DNA of 64,000 nucleotides from Shinella yambaruensis (GCF_022899355.1 NZ_JALJCK010000011.1:173456-237455), one strand, 5' to 3'. Positions 47,273 through 57,417 are shown, numbered from the stretch's first letter. Program-made: numbers and translations. The notes: a model not told the origin generated them from the letters alone.

Positions 47273-47986
47273 TCAGGCGACCGTGAAGGCGACCTCGTCC
47301 AGTCCGTCGATATGCGCCAGCATCCTGTCGCCCCTTGCCACCGCGCCGACGCCGGCCGGCGTGCCCGCGAAGATCAGGTCGCCGGGCTTCAGGGTGAAGA
47401 GGCGCGAGAGGTAGGCGATCATTTCCGGCACCTTCCAGATCATCTGGTTGAGGTTGCCGTCCTGGCGGACCGTATCGTTGACCGTGAGCCGGATCGCGCC
47501 TTCGCCCGGATGGCCGATGTCGGCGGCGGGGTGGATCGGTCCGCAGGGGGCGGAATGCTCGAAGGCCTTCGCGACCTCCCAGGGCCGGCCCTGTTTCTTC
47601 GCCTCCGCCTGCAGGTCGCGGCGCGTCATGTCGAGACCGACGGCATAGCCGTAGACGCAGGCGAGCGCCCGCTCGACGGGAATGTCCGTGCCGCCGCCGT
47701 GAAGCGCGACGACCAGCTCGACCTCGTGGTGCACGTCGCGGCTGGCGGCGGGATAGGGAAAGGCGCTGCCCGGCGGTACAAGCGTGTCGGGATTCTTCTG
47801 GAAGAAGAAGGGCGGCTCCTTGTCGGGGTCATGGCCCATTTCGATGGCGTGGTCTGCGAAGTTGCGCCCGACGCAATAGATCCGGTGAACCGGAAAGCGC
47901 GCGGCGCTGCCCCGGATCGGCAGGCAGGGGACGGGCGCGGGCGGAAAAAGAAGGTTCGTGTCGGACGTGGATGTTTCAGGCGTCAT
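47273..47986 (-). CDS. Fumarylacetoacetate hydrolase family protein (fumarylpyruvate-hydrolase-like)
   Basis: A 237-residue FAH-fold enzyme. It has RIYCVGRNFADHA (near 37), FFFQKNPDTLVPPG, HHEVELVVALHGGGTDI with metal-binding glutamates, and GTPAGVGAV near the end. The proline-rich N-terminus and these motifs recall fumarylpyruvate hydrolases of the gentisate route more than the isomerase/decarboxylase of the hpa operon encoded at 50257. It is divergent from hpaR (133 bases apart), so it could still serve aromatic degradation. The start at 47986 begins MTPETSTSDT; an ATG at 47998 is possible. Confidence 0.72.
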   Translation of the reverse strand: MTPETSTSDTNLLFPPAPVPCLPIRGSAARFPVHRIYCVGRNFADHAIEMGHDPDKEPPFFFQKNPDTLVPPGSAFPYPAASRDVHHEVELVVALHGGGTDIPVERALACVYGYAVGLDMTRRDLQAEAKKQGRPWEVAKAFEHSAPCGPIHPAADIGHPGEGAIRLTVNDTVRQDGNLNQMIWKVPEMIAYLSRLFTLKPGDLIFAGTPAGVGAVARGDRMLAHIDGLDEVAFTVA

Positions 47987-48118
47987 GGGCTGTTGCACTT
48001 TCGCTGGCTGGCTTCATCGGCGACGCTAGCACGCCGGGCGGCCGCAATCGATCCGTTGACGCTGTCCCATGCGGCCCGGCACATTGCGCAGGCCGGAAAA
48101 ATCGCGGATAGAGGCAGG

Positions 48119-48622
48119 ATGACGAACGGTGCCCCTCTGGACATGAACATTCCCGACGAAACGAAGGATGCCCTGCCGCGCGAACGCCGCCGGTCGCTGG
48201 CCATCGGCCTCCTGAAGGCGCGCGAGGCGGTGATGAGCCATTTCCGGCCGATCCTTGCCGATCACGACGTGACCGAGCAGCAATGGCGGGTGATCCGCGC
48301 GCTTTCGGAAGCCGGTACCCTCGATGCGACGGAAGTGGCGGAGAAGGCCTTCATCCTGGCGCCGAGCCTGACGCGCATGCTGCGGTCGCTGGAGGAGCGC
48401 GGCCTGATCACCCGGCACAAGGACAAGGAAGACGGCCGCCGCGTGCTGCTGCGGCTTGCGCCGGCCGGCCAGGCGGTCATCGACGAGGTCATGCCGGATT
48501 CCCGCCGCGTCTATGCGGATATCGACGCCCGTTTCGGCGCCGAGCGCGTCGAGGAACTGCTCGACATGCTGGAAGAGCTCGCCGCCCTCAAGCTCGACGG
48601 CAAGGCGGGCGGCGAGGAATAG
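48119..48622 (+). CDS. hpaR: HpaR, MarR-family repressor of homoprotocatechuate degradation
   Basis: A 167-residue MarR-type regulator. The winged helix lies around residues 45-120 with TEQQWRVIRALSEAGTLDA and LAPSLTRMLRSLEERGLITR, plus the basic wing DKEDGRRVLLRL. The sequence and its place at the end of the hpa cluster, convergent with hpaI, identify it as HpaR. It probably binds the perfect palindrome at 54192. The start at 48119 follows GAGGCAGG closely; an ATG at 48143 would also give a working protein. Confidence 0.85.
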   Translation: MTNGAPLDMNIPDETKDALPRERRRSLAIGLLKAREAVMSHFRPILADHDVTEQQWRVIRALSEAGTLDATEVAEKAFILAPSLTRMLRSLEERGLITRHKDKEDGRRVLLRLAPAGQAVIDEVMPDSRRVYADIDARFGAERVEELLDMLEELAALKLDGKAGGEE

Positions 48623-48634
48623 GGCAATTCCGGA

Positions 48635-49441
48635 TCAGTAGACCCCGGCGCCGGCCGGTGCCTCCGCCGGCTCGGCGGCCCTGAAATCGGCGAGCAGCTT
48701 CGTCGTGGCATTGGCGAGCAGCGTTACGTCGTTGCCGATGGCGACGAAGGTGGCGCCGAGCTCCAGGTAGCGCTTGGCAAGCCCGAGGTCGCCGATCAGG
48801 ATGCCCGCCGCCTTGCCGTGTGCCTGGATCTTCTTCAGCGCCTTTTCCACCTCGGCCTGCACTTCGGGCGCGCCCGGTCTGCCGAGGAAGCCCATGTCGG
48901 CGGCAAGGTCGGCCGGGCCGATGAAGACGCCGTCCACGCCCTCGGTACCGGCGATGTCGTCGAGCGCTTCCAGCCCGGTGCGGTTTTCGACCTGCAGCAG
49001 CAGGCAGATTTCCGCGTTCGCCGTCTGCAGATAGTCCGCCGTGCGGTTGAAGGCGGAGGCTCTGGCGAGCGCCGCGCCGACGCCGCGCACGCCATGCGGC
49101 GGATAGCGCACGGCCTTCACCATCGCCTCGGCCATCGCCTTGCTGTCGACCATCGGGATGAGCAGCGTCTGCGCGCCGATATCCAGCAATTGCTTGACGA
49201 TCCAGGTCTCGCCGATCGGCGGGCGGATGACGGCGTGGCTTGCCGTGCCCTTCATCGCCTGGAGCTGCGAGACGAGCAGTGGCACATCGTTCGGCGCGTG
49301 CTCGGCATCGAGCAGCAGCCAGTCGTAGCCGGCCTCGGCGCAGATCTCGACCGTGTAGGGATTGGCGAGCGCCTGCCAGAGGCCGATCTGCGCGCGGCCT
49401 TCGCGGAGCGCCTGCTTGAATCGGTTTTTCGGAGCGGGCAT
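48635..49441 (-). CDS. hpaI: HpaI, 4-hydroxy-2-oxoheptanedioate aldolase
   Basis: Class II aldolase of 268 residues that cleaves 4-hydroxy-2-oxoheptanedioate to pyruvate and succinate semialdehyde, ending the meta-cleavage pathway. It is a TIM barrel of the HpcH/HpaI family with LLLDAEHAPND (near residue 42), QTLLIPMVDS, the metal-site region LLQVENRTGLEALDD, and GVFIGPADLAADMG. Last gene of the hpaF-to-hpaI operon, 9 bases after hpaH, and only 12 bases from the convergent hpaR stop. Confidence 0.9.
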   Translation of the reverse strand: MPAPKNRFKQALREGRAQIGLWQALANPYTVEICAEAGYDWLLLDAEHAPNDVPLLVSQLQAMKGTASHAVIRPPIGETWIVKQLLDIGAQTLLIPMVDSKAMAEAMVKAVRYPPHGVRGVGAALARASAFNRTADYLQTANAEICLLLQVENRTGLEALDDIAGTEGVDGVFIGPADLAADMGFLGRPGAPEVQAEVEKALKKIQAHGKAAGILIGDLGLAKRYLELGATFVAIGNDVTLLANATTKLLADFRAAEPAEAPAGAGVY

Positions 49442-49450
49442 CTTTCCACC

Positions 49451-50254
49451 TCAGGCGAAGAACAGGCTGACGGTGCCGTAGGGGCCGAAATCGCCGACGA
49501 TCGTATCGCCGTGGCGGGCTTCCACCGGCCGGATGAACGAACCGGCGAGCACGATCTGGCCGGCCTCGATGCCGTCGCCATACTGCGCGAGCCGGTTGGC
49601 GAGCCAGGCGACGCCGCGCGCCGGCTGGTTGAGCACGCCGGCGCCGAGGCCGGTTTCCTCGACCTCCGCATTGCGGCTGACGATGGCGCCCATCCAGCGC
49701 ATGTCGATCGCGTCCGGCCGCGCCGCGCGCCCGCCGGTGACGATGCCGGCATTGGCGGCATTGTCGGAGATCGTGTCGAAGATGGTGCGTGCCTTCTTCG
49801 TTTCGGGGTCGGCGCGCAGGATGCGCGTGTCGAGGATTTCCAGCGCCGGGGTGACGTAGTCCGTGGCGTTCAGCACGTCGAAGATGGTGATGCCCGGCCC
49901 TTTCAGCGGCGCCTTCATCACGAAGGCGATCTCTGCCTCGACGCGCGGCTGGATGAAGCGGCCGGCCGGCACGGTCGCGCCGTCCTCGAAGACCATGTCG
50001 TCGAAGAGCACGCCGGAATCCGGGATGTCGATGTTCAGCGCATATTGCATGGCCTTGGAGGTGAGGCCGATCTTCCAGCCGATCACCCGGCGGCCATCGG
50101 CGATCTTCTTCTTCACCCAGGCCCCCTGGATCGCATAGGCGTCGTCCATGGTGATGCCGGGGTGCTTCAGCGAGAGAAGGCCGGTCTGGATGCGGGTGCG
50201 CTCGGCCTCGTCGAGGCTGGCCGCGGCGGCGTGGATCTCCTCTGGCGTCATCAT
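49451..50254 (-). CDS. hpaH: HpaH, 2-oxohept-4-ene-1,7-dioate hydratase
   Basis: Hydratase of 267 residues that adds water to 2-oxohept-4-enedioate. It belongs to the same fold family as the dienelactone-type hydratases MhpD/DmpE: MDDAYAIQGAWVKKKIADG and GWKIGLTSKAMQYALNI in the first third, then ARGVAWLANRLAQYG and LAGSFIRPV. The length is typical. Two adjacent ATG codons (50254 and 50251) are possible starts. The stop of the FAH-type gene lies two bases upstream. Confidence 0.9.
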   Translation of the reverse strand: MMTPEEIHAAAASLDEAERTRIQTGLLSLKHPGITMDDAYAIQGAWVKKKIADGRRVIGWKIGLTSKAMQYALNIDIPDSGVLFDDMVFEDGATVPAGRFIQPRVEAEIAFVMKAPLKGPGITIFDVLNATDYVTPALEILDTRILRADPETKKARTIFDTISDNAANAGIVTGGRAARPDAIDMRWMGAIVSRNAEVEETGLGAGVLNQPARGVAWLANRLAQYGDGIEAGQIVLAGSFIRPVEARHGDTIVGDFGPYGTVSLFFA

Positions 50255-50256
50255 GA

Positions 50257-51126
50257 TCAGACCTCGTCGGCGATGGTGTTGCGGAGCGTGCCGATGCCCT
50301 CGGCCTCGACCTCGACCACGTCGCCCGGCTTCAGCCAGATCGGCGGATCGAAGCGCGCGCCGGCGCCGGTCGGCGTGCCGGTGACGATGACGTCGCCGGG
50401 CACGAGCGTCGTGAAGGTGGAGATATAGGCGATGATCTTGCGGAAGGAGAAGATCATGCGGCCGGTGCGGTCGCTCTGGCGCACATCGCCGTTGACGCGG
50501 GTTTCGAGCCGGATGTCGGCAAGCTGGCTTTCGTCCGCATAGGGCACGAGCCAGGGGCCGATCGAGCCGCTCCGGTTGAAGTTCTTGCCCTGGGTGACGT
50601 TGAACTTGGCATGGCGCACCCAGTCGCGGATGGTGCCCTCGTTGCAGAGCGAGAGGGCCGCGATGTGGCTCAGTGCGTCGGCTTCGGCAATCCGTCGCCC
50701 GCCCTTGCCGATGACGATGACGATCTCGCCCTCGTAGTCGAGCTGCGGGCTTTCCGGCGGGCGGATCAGCGGCCGGTCGTGCCCGGTGAAGGAGCGCGGG
50801 AAGCGGATGAACAGCGAGGGATTGTCGGGGGCGGCCTGGCCGTCCTTGTATTCCGCGTTGCGGTCAGGAAAGTTCACGCCGACGCAGACGATCTTCTCCG
50901 GCGCGGGGATCGGGATCTCGTAGGTGATCTCGTCCAGCGCATGATCCGGCTTCTGCCCGGCTGCGGCACTCAGCAGTTCGCCGAAGGCATCGGCTTCCAC
51001 GACCTCCTTCAGCGTCGGGAAGCGGCCGGCAAACCGGGCGGAAAGGTCGATCACGCCGTCCGCGGCGATCAGGCCGTAGCCCTTGCGCGGGCCGATGCTG
51101 AAGCTGGCAAATCTGGGATGGTCCAT
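50257..51126 (-). CDS. hpaG: HpaG-type isomerase/decarboxylase (FAH family)
   Basis: A 289-residue single-domain FAH protein predicted to decarboxylate 5-oxopent-3-ene-1,2,5-tricarboxylate (and isomerise its product). It shows KIVCVGVNFPDRNAEY (near 96), QLDYEGEIVIVIGKGGRRI with metal ligands, and VTGTPTGAGARF. In E. coli HpaG is a fusion of two such domains; here only one lies in the operon, and the fused role may be shared with hpaF at 53781. The start at 51126 follows AGGGAACACCAGG. The family name is firm, the exact division of steps is inference. Confidence 0.8.
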   Translation of the reverse strand: MDHPRFASFSIGPRKGYGLIAADGVIDLSARFAGRFPTLKEVVEADAFGELLSAAAGQKPDHALDEITYEIPIPAPEKIVCVGVNFPDRNAEYKDGQAAPDNPSLFIRFPRSFTGHDRPLIRPPESPQLDYEGEIVIVIGKGGRRIAEADALSHIAALSLCNEGTIRDWVRHAKFNVTQGKNFNRSGSIGPWLVPYADESQLADIRLETRVNGDVRQSDRTGRMIFSFRKIIAYISTFTTLVPGDVIVTGTPTGAGARFDPPIWLKPGDVVEVEAEGIGTLRNTIADEV

Positions 51127-51199
51127 CCTGGTGTTCCCTGGCAGTGCCACCGGGCAGGGGCCTCTGCCGGCGGCGTCCTCGATGCGGTCGGCGCGCCCT

Positions 51200-52180
51200 T
51201 CAGGGCGCGATGATGGGCTGGGCCTTGAGCTGCGAATCCGCGACCTCGGTGCCGGCGAAGAGGCTGCCGTGCTCGAACCAGGATTTCGGCGCCGGAGCGC
51301 CCCAGAGCGTCTGGCGCTGCGGGTCCTTCAGGTCCCACTTGATGGGTTCCAGGTCTGGGTCGACCGTCTGGTAGTCCGAGCAGTAGATCTCGATGCGGTG
51401 CCCGTCGGGATCGAGGATATAGAGGAAGAAGGCATTGGAAATGCCGTGGCGGCCGGGGCCGCGCTCGATATGGTCGACCCAGCCGGTCGTCGCCATCAGG
51501 TCGAGCAGGTCGATGATGTTGAGCGGCGTCGGCACCCAGAAGGCGGTGTGGTGCAGGCGGGGTCCACGGCCATTGGTGAAGGCGATGTCGTGCACGCCGC
51601 CCTTGCGATGGGTCCAGGCCGCCCAGAGCTTTCCGGTTTCTTCGTCCTCAGTATATTCCGTCACGCGGAAGCCGAGCTCGTTGTAGAAGGCGACGGAGGC
51701 ATCGACATCGGGCGAGAAGCAGTTGAAGTGGTCGATGCGCAGCGGCTTGACGCCGCGATAGAGCGCATATTTCTGGTGGATCGGCGGCAGGCGGTCCATC
51801 TTCGTGTAGAATTCCAGGGGAATGCCGTGCGGATCGCGCGTGCGGAAGGTGCGGCCCTGGTAGGGGCGCTCGACCCATTCCACCGGCATGCCCTTGCCCT
51901 TGAAGAAGTGCACGGCCTTTTCGAGGTCCTCCTCGTCGAAGACCTTGAAGCCGAGGTCGCGGGCTTCCGGCTTGCCGGATTTCCGCAGCACGATGCAATG
52001 GTGGCCGCGCTCCTCCATGGCGCGCAGATAGATCGTGTCGGCGGTCTCGTCCGTCACCTGCAGGCCGAGCGTGTCGACGTAGAAGGCGCGGGACTTTGCA
52101 AGGTCGGTGACGCCGAACTCGACATGGCTGAGGCGCACGATGTTGAACGGCGGGTAGAGGTTTGGCTGGGGTACGGGCAT
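51200..52180 (-). CDS. hpaD: HpaD, 3,4-dihydroxyphenylacetate 2,3-dioxygenase
   Basis: Extradiol ring-cleaving dioxygenase of 326 residues acting on homoprotocatechuate. It is of the type I (vicinal oxygen chelate) class, like the Brevibacterium enzyme, not the unrelated E. coli HpaD type. Metal ligands appear as RIDHFNCF (His151), PRLHHTAFW (His210) and HRIEIYC (Glu264). Two VOC modules are visible, the first at about residues 15-125 lacking metal ligands. The start follows GAGGAGGAACCC. It lies between hpaE and hpaG in the operon. Confidence 0.9.
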   Translation of the reverse strand: MPVPQPNLYPPFNIVRLSHVEFGVTDLAKSRAFYVDTLGLQVTDETADTIYLRAMEERGHHCIVLRKSGKPEARDLGFKVFDEEDLEKAVHFFKGKGMPVEWVERPYQGRTFRTRDPHGIPLEFYTKMDRLPPIHQKYALYRGVKPLRIDHFNCFSPDVDASVAFYNELGFRVTEYTEDEETGKLWAAWTHRKGGVHDIAFTNGRGPRLHHTAFWVPTPLNIIDLLDLMATTGWVDHIERGPGRHGISNAFFLYILDPDGHRIEIYCSDYQTVDPDLEPIKWDLKDPQRQTLWGAPAPKSWFEHGSLFAGTEVADSQLKAQPIIAP

Positions 52181-52240
52181 GGGTTCCTCCTCAAGCCCGC
52201 CTCGGCAGGCGAGGACGGGCGCATTCTGGTCTTCCGGCGG

Positions 52241-53758
<1,518 letters not shown>

Positions 53759-53780
53759 GAGATCTTCCTGGGAATTTCCG

Positions 53781-54167
53781 TTATTTGGCGCGCAGGCGCG
53801 GATGGATGGCGTTCTTCTTCCAGCTCAGCTCCGCGTCGATCTCGCGGATTTCCAGCGAAAGCGCGAAGTGCGGCGTCTCGAAGAGCGGGGCGAGGAGCCG
53901 GCTTGCGGTGGCAAACAGCGCCTCGCCGGTGCGTTTCTTCTCCTCCGCGCTGCGGCCCTTGCCGATGCGCAGGTTGAGGTCGACGAAGGCGTTTTCCGGC
54001 AGAAGGTCGGCGATAGCGTAGTGGTCGGCCCTCAGCGCCCGGACGCGCACGGCGCCGATCTCGAAAAGGCCGGTTTCCAGCATCGTTTCAAGCAGCGCCG
54101 CGCAGAGGGCGCCGAGATCCGCGCGGCCTTCCAGATTGGCCGAATATTCCACTGTCAGATGCGGCAT
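53781..54167 (-). CDS. hpaF: HpaF, 5-carboxymethyl-2-hydroxymuconate isomerase
   Basis: A 128-residue isomerase of the tautomerase superfamily. After removal of Met the N-terminal proline (MPHLTVEYSANL) is the catalytic base, so the start must be the ATG at 54167; GGGAGGAACC right before it agrees, while an upstream ATG at 54188 would bury the proline. Further family features are LRADHYAIAD and DLNLRIGKGRSAEEKKR. It is the first gene of the degradation operon and lies 25 bases after the palindrome at 54192. Confidence 0.88.
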   Translation of the reverse strand: MPHLTVEYSANLEGRADLGALCAALLETMLETGLFEIGAVRVRALRADHYAIADLLPENAFVDLNLRIGKGRSAEEKKRTGEALFATASRLLAPLFETPHFALSLEIREIDAELSWKKNAIHPRLRAK

Positions 54168-54191
54168 GGTTCCTCCCGCGCACGGCATTTT

Positions 54192-54225
54192 TATTTAACA
54201 TGTTAAATAGAAGGCCGCTTGTCAA
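54192..54225 (-). promoter_or_regulatory. hpaF operon promoter with a perfect 18-base palindrome, probable HpaR operator
   Basis: TATTTAACATGTTAAATA (54192-54209) is fully self-complementary. On the minus strand a TTGACA -35 box lies at 54225-54220, so the palindrome covers the spacer end and -10 region. MarR proteins bind such AT-rich palindromes, and hpaR is at 48119. The match between repressor and site is inference. Confidence 0.65.
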
Positions 54226-54241
54226 GGGGCTATCGCCGTTC

Positions 54242-54754
54242 TCAGCCCCCGAAGCTGCCGGCCTGGGTCGGCACATGGACGTAGTTGCGGTCGAAATAAA
54301 GGAGCGCATGCCCGTCGCGCCGGCAACGGATGTCCACGACCTCGCCGATGAGGATGTTGTGCGTGCCCACCAGCCGGGCCTCCGTCAGCCGGCAATCGAA
54401 GGAGACGATGGCATCGGCCAGCGCCTGGTTGCCGGAGGGAAGGTCGGTCCAGGCCGCATCGGCATAGCGCGCCTCCATATCGGCCTCGCGCCCGGCGAAG
54501 GAGGCGGCGAGCGCCTTGTGCTCCTGCGTCAGTACGTTGACGCAGAAGCGGCGGTTCTCGATGAAGAGCCCGCTCTGTGCGGAACGGCTGTTCATGCAGA
54601 CGAGCAGCGTCGGCGGCTCGTCGGTTACCGAGCACATGGCGGTGGCGGTGAAGCCGCCACGCCCAGCGGCGCCCTTGGTGGTGATCACGTTGACCGGGGC
54701 GCAAACCCGGGCCATCGCATTGCGGAACTCGGTCCTGGAAATGCCGGTGTCCAT
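54242..54754 (-). CDS. hpaC: HpaC, flavin reductase component of 4-hydroxyphenylacetate hydroxylase
   Basis: A 170-residue NAD(P)H:flavin reductase of the flavin_Red family that supplies reduced FAD to HpaB. It has FRNAMARVCAPVNVITTKG (near 10), GFTATAMCSVTDEPPTLLVC with MNSRSAQSG, and CVNVLTQEHKALAASFAG. Start at 54754 after hpaB by 10 bases. Together with hpaB it forms a two-component monooxygenase whose promoter would lie in the 56325-56419 gap. Confidence 0.88.
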   Translation of the reverse strand: MDTGISRTEFRNAMARVCAPVNVITTKGAAGRGGFTATAMCSVTDEPPTLLVCMNSRSAQSGLFIENRRFCVNVLTQEHKALAASFAGREADMEARYADAAWTDLPSGNQALADAIVSFDCRLTEARLVGTHNILIGEVVDIRCRRDGHALLYFDRNYVHVPTQAGSFGG

Positions 54755-54764
54755 GGCAGCCCCC

Positions 54765-56324
54765 TCATTCGGCCGCGTCGCGGACGGAATCGCCGCCAAG
54801 CGGCGGCAGCCAGGTGTCGCCGGTCCAGCCGCCTTCGTCATAGTCGGCCATGCACTCGTCGACCAGCGCCTCCATCTCCTTCAGCCGCCCGCCGCGCTCG
54901 GCGCCCTTCAGCACCTGCAGGCGGACCTCTTCCGGCGCGCCGGCATAGTTCAATTCGTAGAGCGCGTGGCGGCCGCCGAATTCCGTGCCGGTCGCATCCC
55001 ACAGGAGCTTCATGATCTTGATGCGCTCGACATGCCCCATGTCGTTAGAGCCGCGCACATATTGCGCGAGATAGCGGTCGATCTCCGGGTTGGAGAAGTC
55101 CTTTGCCGAGGAGGGCAGGTAGATGAGGCCGGAGGCCACCGTGCGGCGCACGATGTCGATGACCTTCGGATAGGCCTCCGACATGAAGGTGCGGTAGCAG
55201 AGCGCGGCTTCCAGGTTCGGCAGCACCGCCCCGCTCGCCCAGGGGATAGGGTTGTAGGCCATGGCGTTGGAGAAGGACCAGAACTGGTGGCGGATGGCGA
55301 TCACCTCGCCGAGCATCGCCTGGTTGCCGCGGAAGGCATCGCCCCCGGTGGCGCGCAGGGCCTTTGCGAGCAGGCCGGCGAGAAAGTCCATCTTCACCGC
55401 AAGGCGCGTGCAGCCCTGGAAACAATAGCCGTGCATGAAGCCCGAGGCCGGGTGGAAGGACAGGATCTTGGCCGCGTCGCGCAGCACCAGCACGTCCTCC
55501 CAGGGCACGAAGACATTGTCGAGCACCAGGATCGCGTCGTTCTCGTCGAAGCGCGAGGAAAGCGGGTAGTCGAAGGGGTGGGCCGCTGTCGCTGCCGTCT
55601 GTTCGTAGGAGGTGCGGCAGAACATTTTTACGCCGGGTGCATTCATCGGCAGGATGAACATGACCGACAGCGACGGGTCCTCGGTGACGGTGGCCGAGCT
55701 CTGGGCGAGGAAATTGTAGTGCGTCAGCGCCGAGGAGGTGGCGACGACCTTGGCGCCCGAGACATAAATCCCGGCATCGGTCTCCTTCGTGATGTGCACG
55801 AAGACGTCCTTCACCGCGTCGGCCGGCTTGTGGCGGTCGATCGGCGGGTTGACGATGGCGTGGTTCATGAAGAGCACGCTTTCCTGCGCGCGGCTGTGCC
55901 AGGAAAGCGCATTGTCCTTGAACGGGCCGTACCAGTCGGCATTCGCCCCGAGCGTGTTCATCAGCGCCGCCTTGTAATCGGCCGTGCGGCCCATCCAGCC
56001 GTAGGACATGCGCGCCCAATCGGCGATGGCGCCCTGCTGGGCGACGAGATCGGCGGCGGAATGGGCGACGCGGAAATATTTGTGCGTGTAGCCGCCGGAA
56101 CCGGTGTCAGTCGGCGATGTCAGGCGTTCCTTGCGCTTCGGGTCGTGCAGCGCATCGTACATGCGGGCGATGGAGCGGGCGGAATTGCGCATGGCCGGAT
56201 GGCTGGTGACGTCGGCGATGCGTTCGCCGTTGATATAGACCTCGCGCCCGTCGCGCAGGCTTGCGAGATATTCGGCGCCGGTAAACGGCCGGGTCTTGTC
56301 GCTGCGATGGTCTTCCGCGCGCAT
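54765..56324 (-). CDS. hpaB: HpaB, 4-hydroxyphenylacetate 3-monooxygenase oxygenase component
   Basis: FADH2-using hydroxylase of 519 residues that converts 4-hydroxyphenylacetate to homoprotocatechuate. Typical features are FTGAEYLASLRDGREVYING at the start, HAIVNPPIDRHKP (near 150), ITKETDAGIYVSGAKVVATS, and WEDVLVLRDA. The acyl-CoA-dehydrogenase-like fold and length fit the family. The start at 56324 follows AGGAGGAGCACCCC; the frame is open to 56393 but the extension lies in the control region. It is divergent from hpaA. Confidence 0.93.
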   Translation of the reverse strand: MRAEDHRSDKTRPFTGAEYLASLRDGREVYINGERIADVTSHPAMRNSARSIARMYDALHDPKRKERLTSPTDTGSGGYTHKYFRVAHSAADLVAQQGAIADWARMSYGWMGRTADYKAALMNTLGANADWYGPFKDNALSWHSRAQESVLFMNHAIVNPPIDRHKPADAVKDVFVHITKETDAGIYVSGAKVVATSSALTHYNFLAQSSATVTEDPSLSVMFILPMNAPGVKMFCRTSYEQTAATAAHPFDYPLSSRFDENDAILVLDNVFVPWEDVLVLRDAAKILSFHPASGFMHGYCFQGCTRLAVKMDFLAGLLAKALRATGGDAFRGNQAMLGEVIAIRHQFWSFSNAMAYNPIPWASGAVLPNLEAALCYRTFMSEAYPKVIDIVRRTVASGLIYLPSSAKDFSNPEIDRYLAQYVRGSNDMGHVERIKIMKLLWDATGTEFGGRHALYELNYAGAPEEVRLQVLKGAERGGRLKEMEALVDECMADYDEGGWTGDTWLPPLGGDSVRDAAE

Positions 56325-56348
56325 GGGGTGCTCCTCCTTGAAAATCCT

Positions 56349-56391
56349 GACAAACGCTAAGTCGGGGCCGCCAGGAGCACCATGGACAAAC
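56349..56391. promoter_or_regulatory. Direct repeats of GACAAAC between hpaB and hpaA
   Basis: GACAAAC occurs at 56349-56355 and again at 56385-56391, 36 bases apart, in the 95-base divergent gap. AraC proteins often bind direct repeats, so these may be HpaA half-sites. The repeats are short and could be chance. Confidence 0.3.
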
Positions 56392-56419
56392 ACGGCAATT
56401 CGCTGGTACTTTTTCCGGC

Positions 56420-57301
56420 ATGACCCTTCGCAAGGATGTTCCTGCCTTCTTCGTCTATGGCGAGCCGAGCCGCACGCTCGACGTCGGCTTCCTCCATGTC
56501 GAGACGGTGATGGAGCGGAAAAGCCTGCATTTCGGGCAGGTCGCGCCGCACAAGCATCCGCTGATGGGGCAGATCACCTACTGGTTCAAGGGCGAGGGGC
56601 GCTACCGGATCGAGGATCGGACTTGGAATTTTTCTGCTCCGGCGATCAGCTTCGTGCCGAGCAACGTCGTGCACGGCTTCGATGTCGGCGAACAGTCGGA
56701 TGCCATCGTCGTCTCCATCTCGGACGACCAGCTGCGGGCGATGGCGCCGCAGGTGGATCTGGCGCTCGATGCGCCGGTGCTGCTTTCCGGCGCGGCGGAT
56801 GCCCCCGGCTGGATGCGGATCGACGCGCTGCTCGCCATGGTGATGGAGGAGTATCGCGGCGGCGCGGGGGCGAGCGAGCGGGTGCTTGCCGGGCTGATCG
56901 GCGTCGTCCTCTCGCTGATGGCGCGGCTCGGCGGTCCGGGCGGCTTTGCGGCGGCCTCGCCAGCGGTCGTGCTGGGGCTGGAATTGCGCCGCGCCATCGA
57001 CCGGCACTACCGGGAGGACTGGCCGGTCGGGCGCTATGTCGAGCGGCTGGCGACGACGCCGCACCTGCTCGACAAGGCGGCGCGCACGGTCTTCGGCCAG
57101 ACGGTGAAGGACATGGTGCTGGAACGGCGCCTGCTGGAGGCCAAGCGCCTGCTGCGCTTCACCATTCGTCCGGTGGAGGATATCGGCCGGGAGATCGGCT
57201 TCGAGGATCCCGCCTATTTCTCGCGTTTCTTCCGCAAGCGGGCCGGCCTTTCCCCGACGGACTGGCGTGCGCGGAATGCCGAGGCGTCCGGTGCCGGCTG
57301 A
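56420..57301 (+). CDS. hpaA: HpaA, AraC-family activator of hpaBC
   Basis: A 293-residue regulator with an N-terminal cupin sensor (PHKHPLMGQITYWFKGEGRY near residue 44, HGFDVGEQSDA) and a C-terminal pair of AraC helix-turn-helix motifs (VERLATTPHLLDKAARTVFG, VEDIGREIGFEDPAYFSRFF, residues about 205-285). Divergent position from hpaB and the aromatic-sensing cupin fit HpaA, which activates the hydroxylase genes when 4-hydroxyphenylacetate is present. Confidence 0.86.
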   Translation: MTLRKDVPAFFVYGEPSRTLDVGFLHVETVMERKSLHFGQVAPHKHPLMGQITYWFKGEGRYRIEDRTWNFSAPAISFVPSNVVHGFDVGEQSDAIVVSISDDQLRAMAPQVDLALDAPVLLSGAADAPGWMRIDALLAMVMEEYRGGAGASERVLAGLIGVVLSLMARLGGPGGFAAASPAVVLGLELRRAIDRHYREDWPVGRYVERLATTPHLLDKAARTVFGQTVKDMVLERRLLEAKRLLRFTIRPVEDIGREIGFEDPAYFSRFFRKRAGLSPTDWRARNAEASGAG

Positions 57302-57417
57302 GGCTGCCTGCGCCAAGGTGGTCAATCTGTCGCCGTCTTCCTGTCTCCGGGCATCTTTCCCTCATCGCGTTCGGAGGTTATCGTCATATTTCAAGAAATA
57401 CAGCGATGGAGCGTTGC

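Noticed and set aside
53781..54188. Upstream ATG at 54188 as hpaF start
   Set aside because: It would place residues before the catalytic N-terminal proline and lacks the GGGAGGAA site that precedes 54167.
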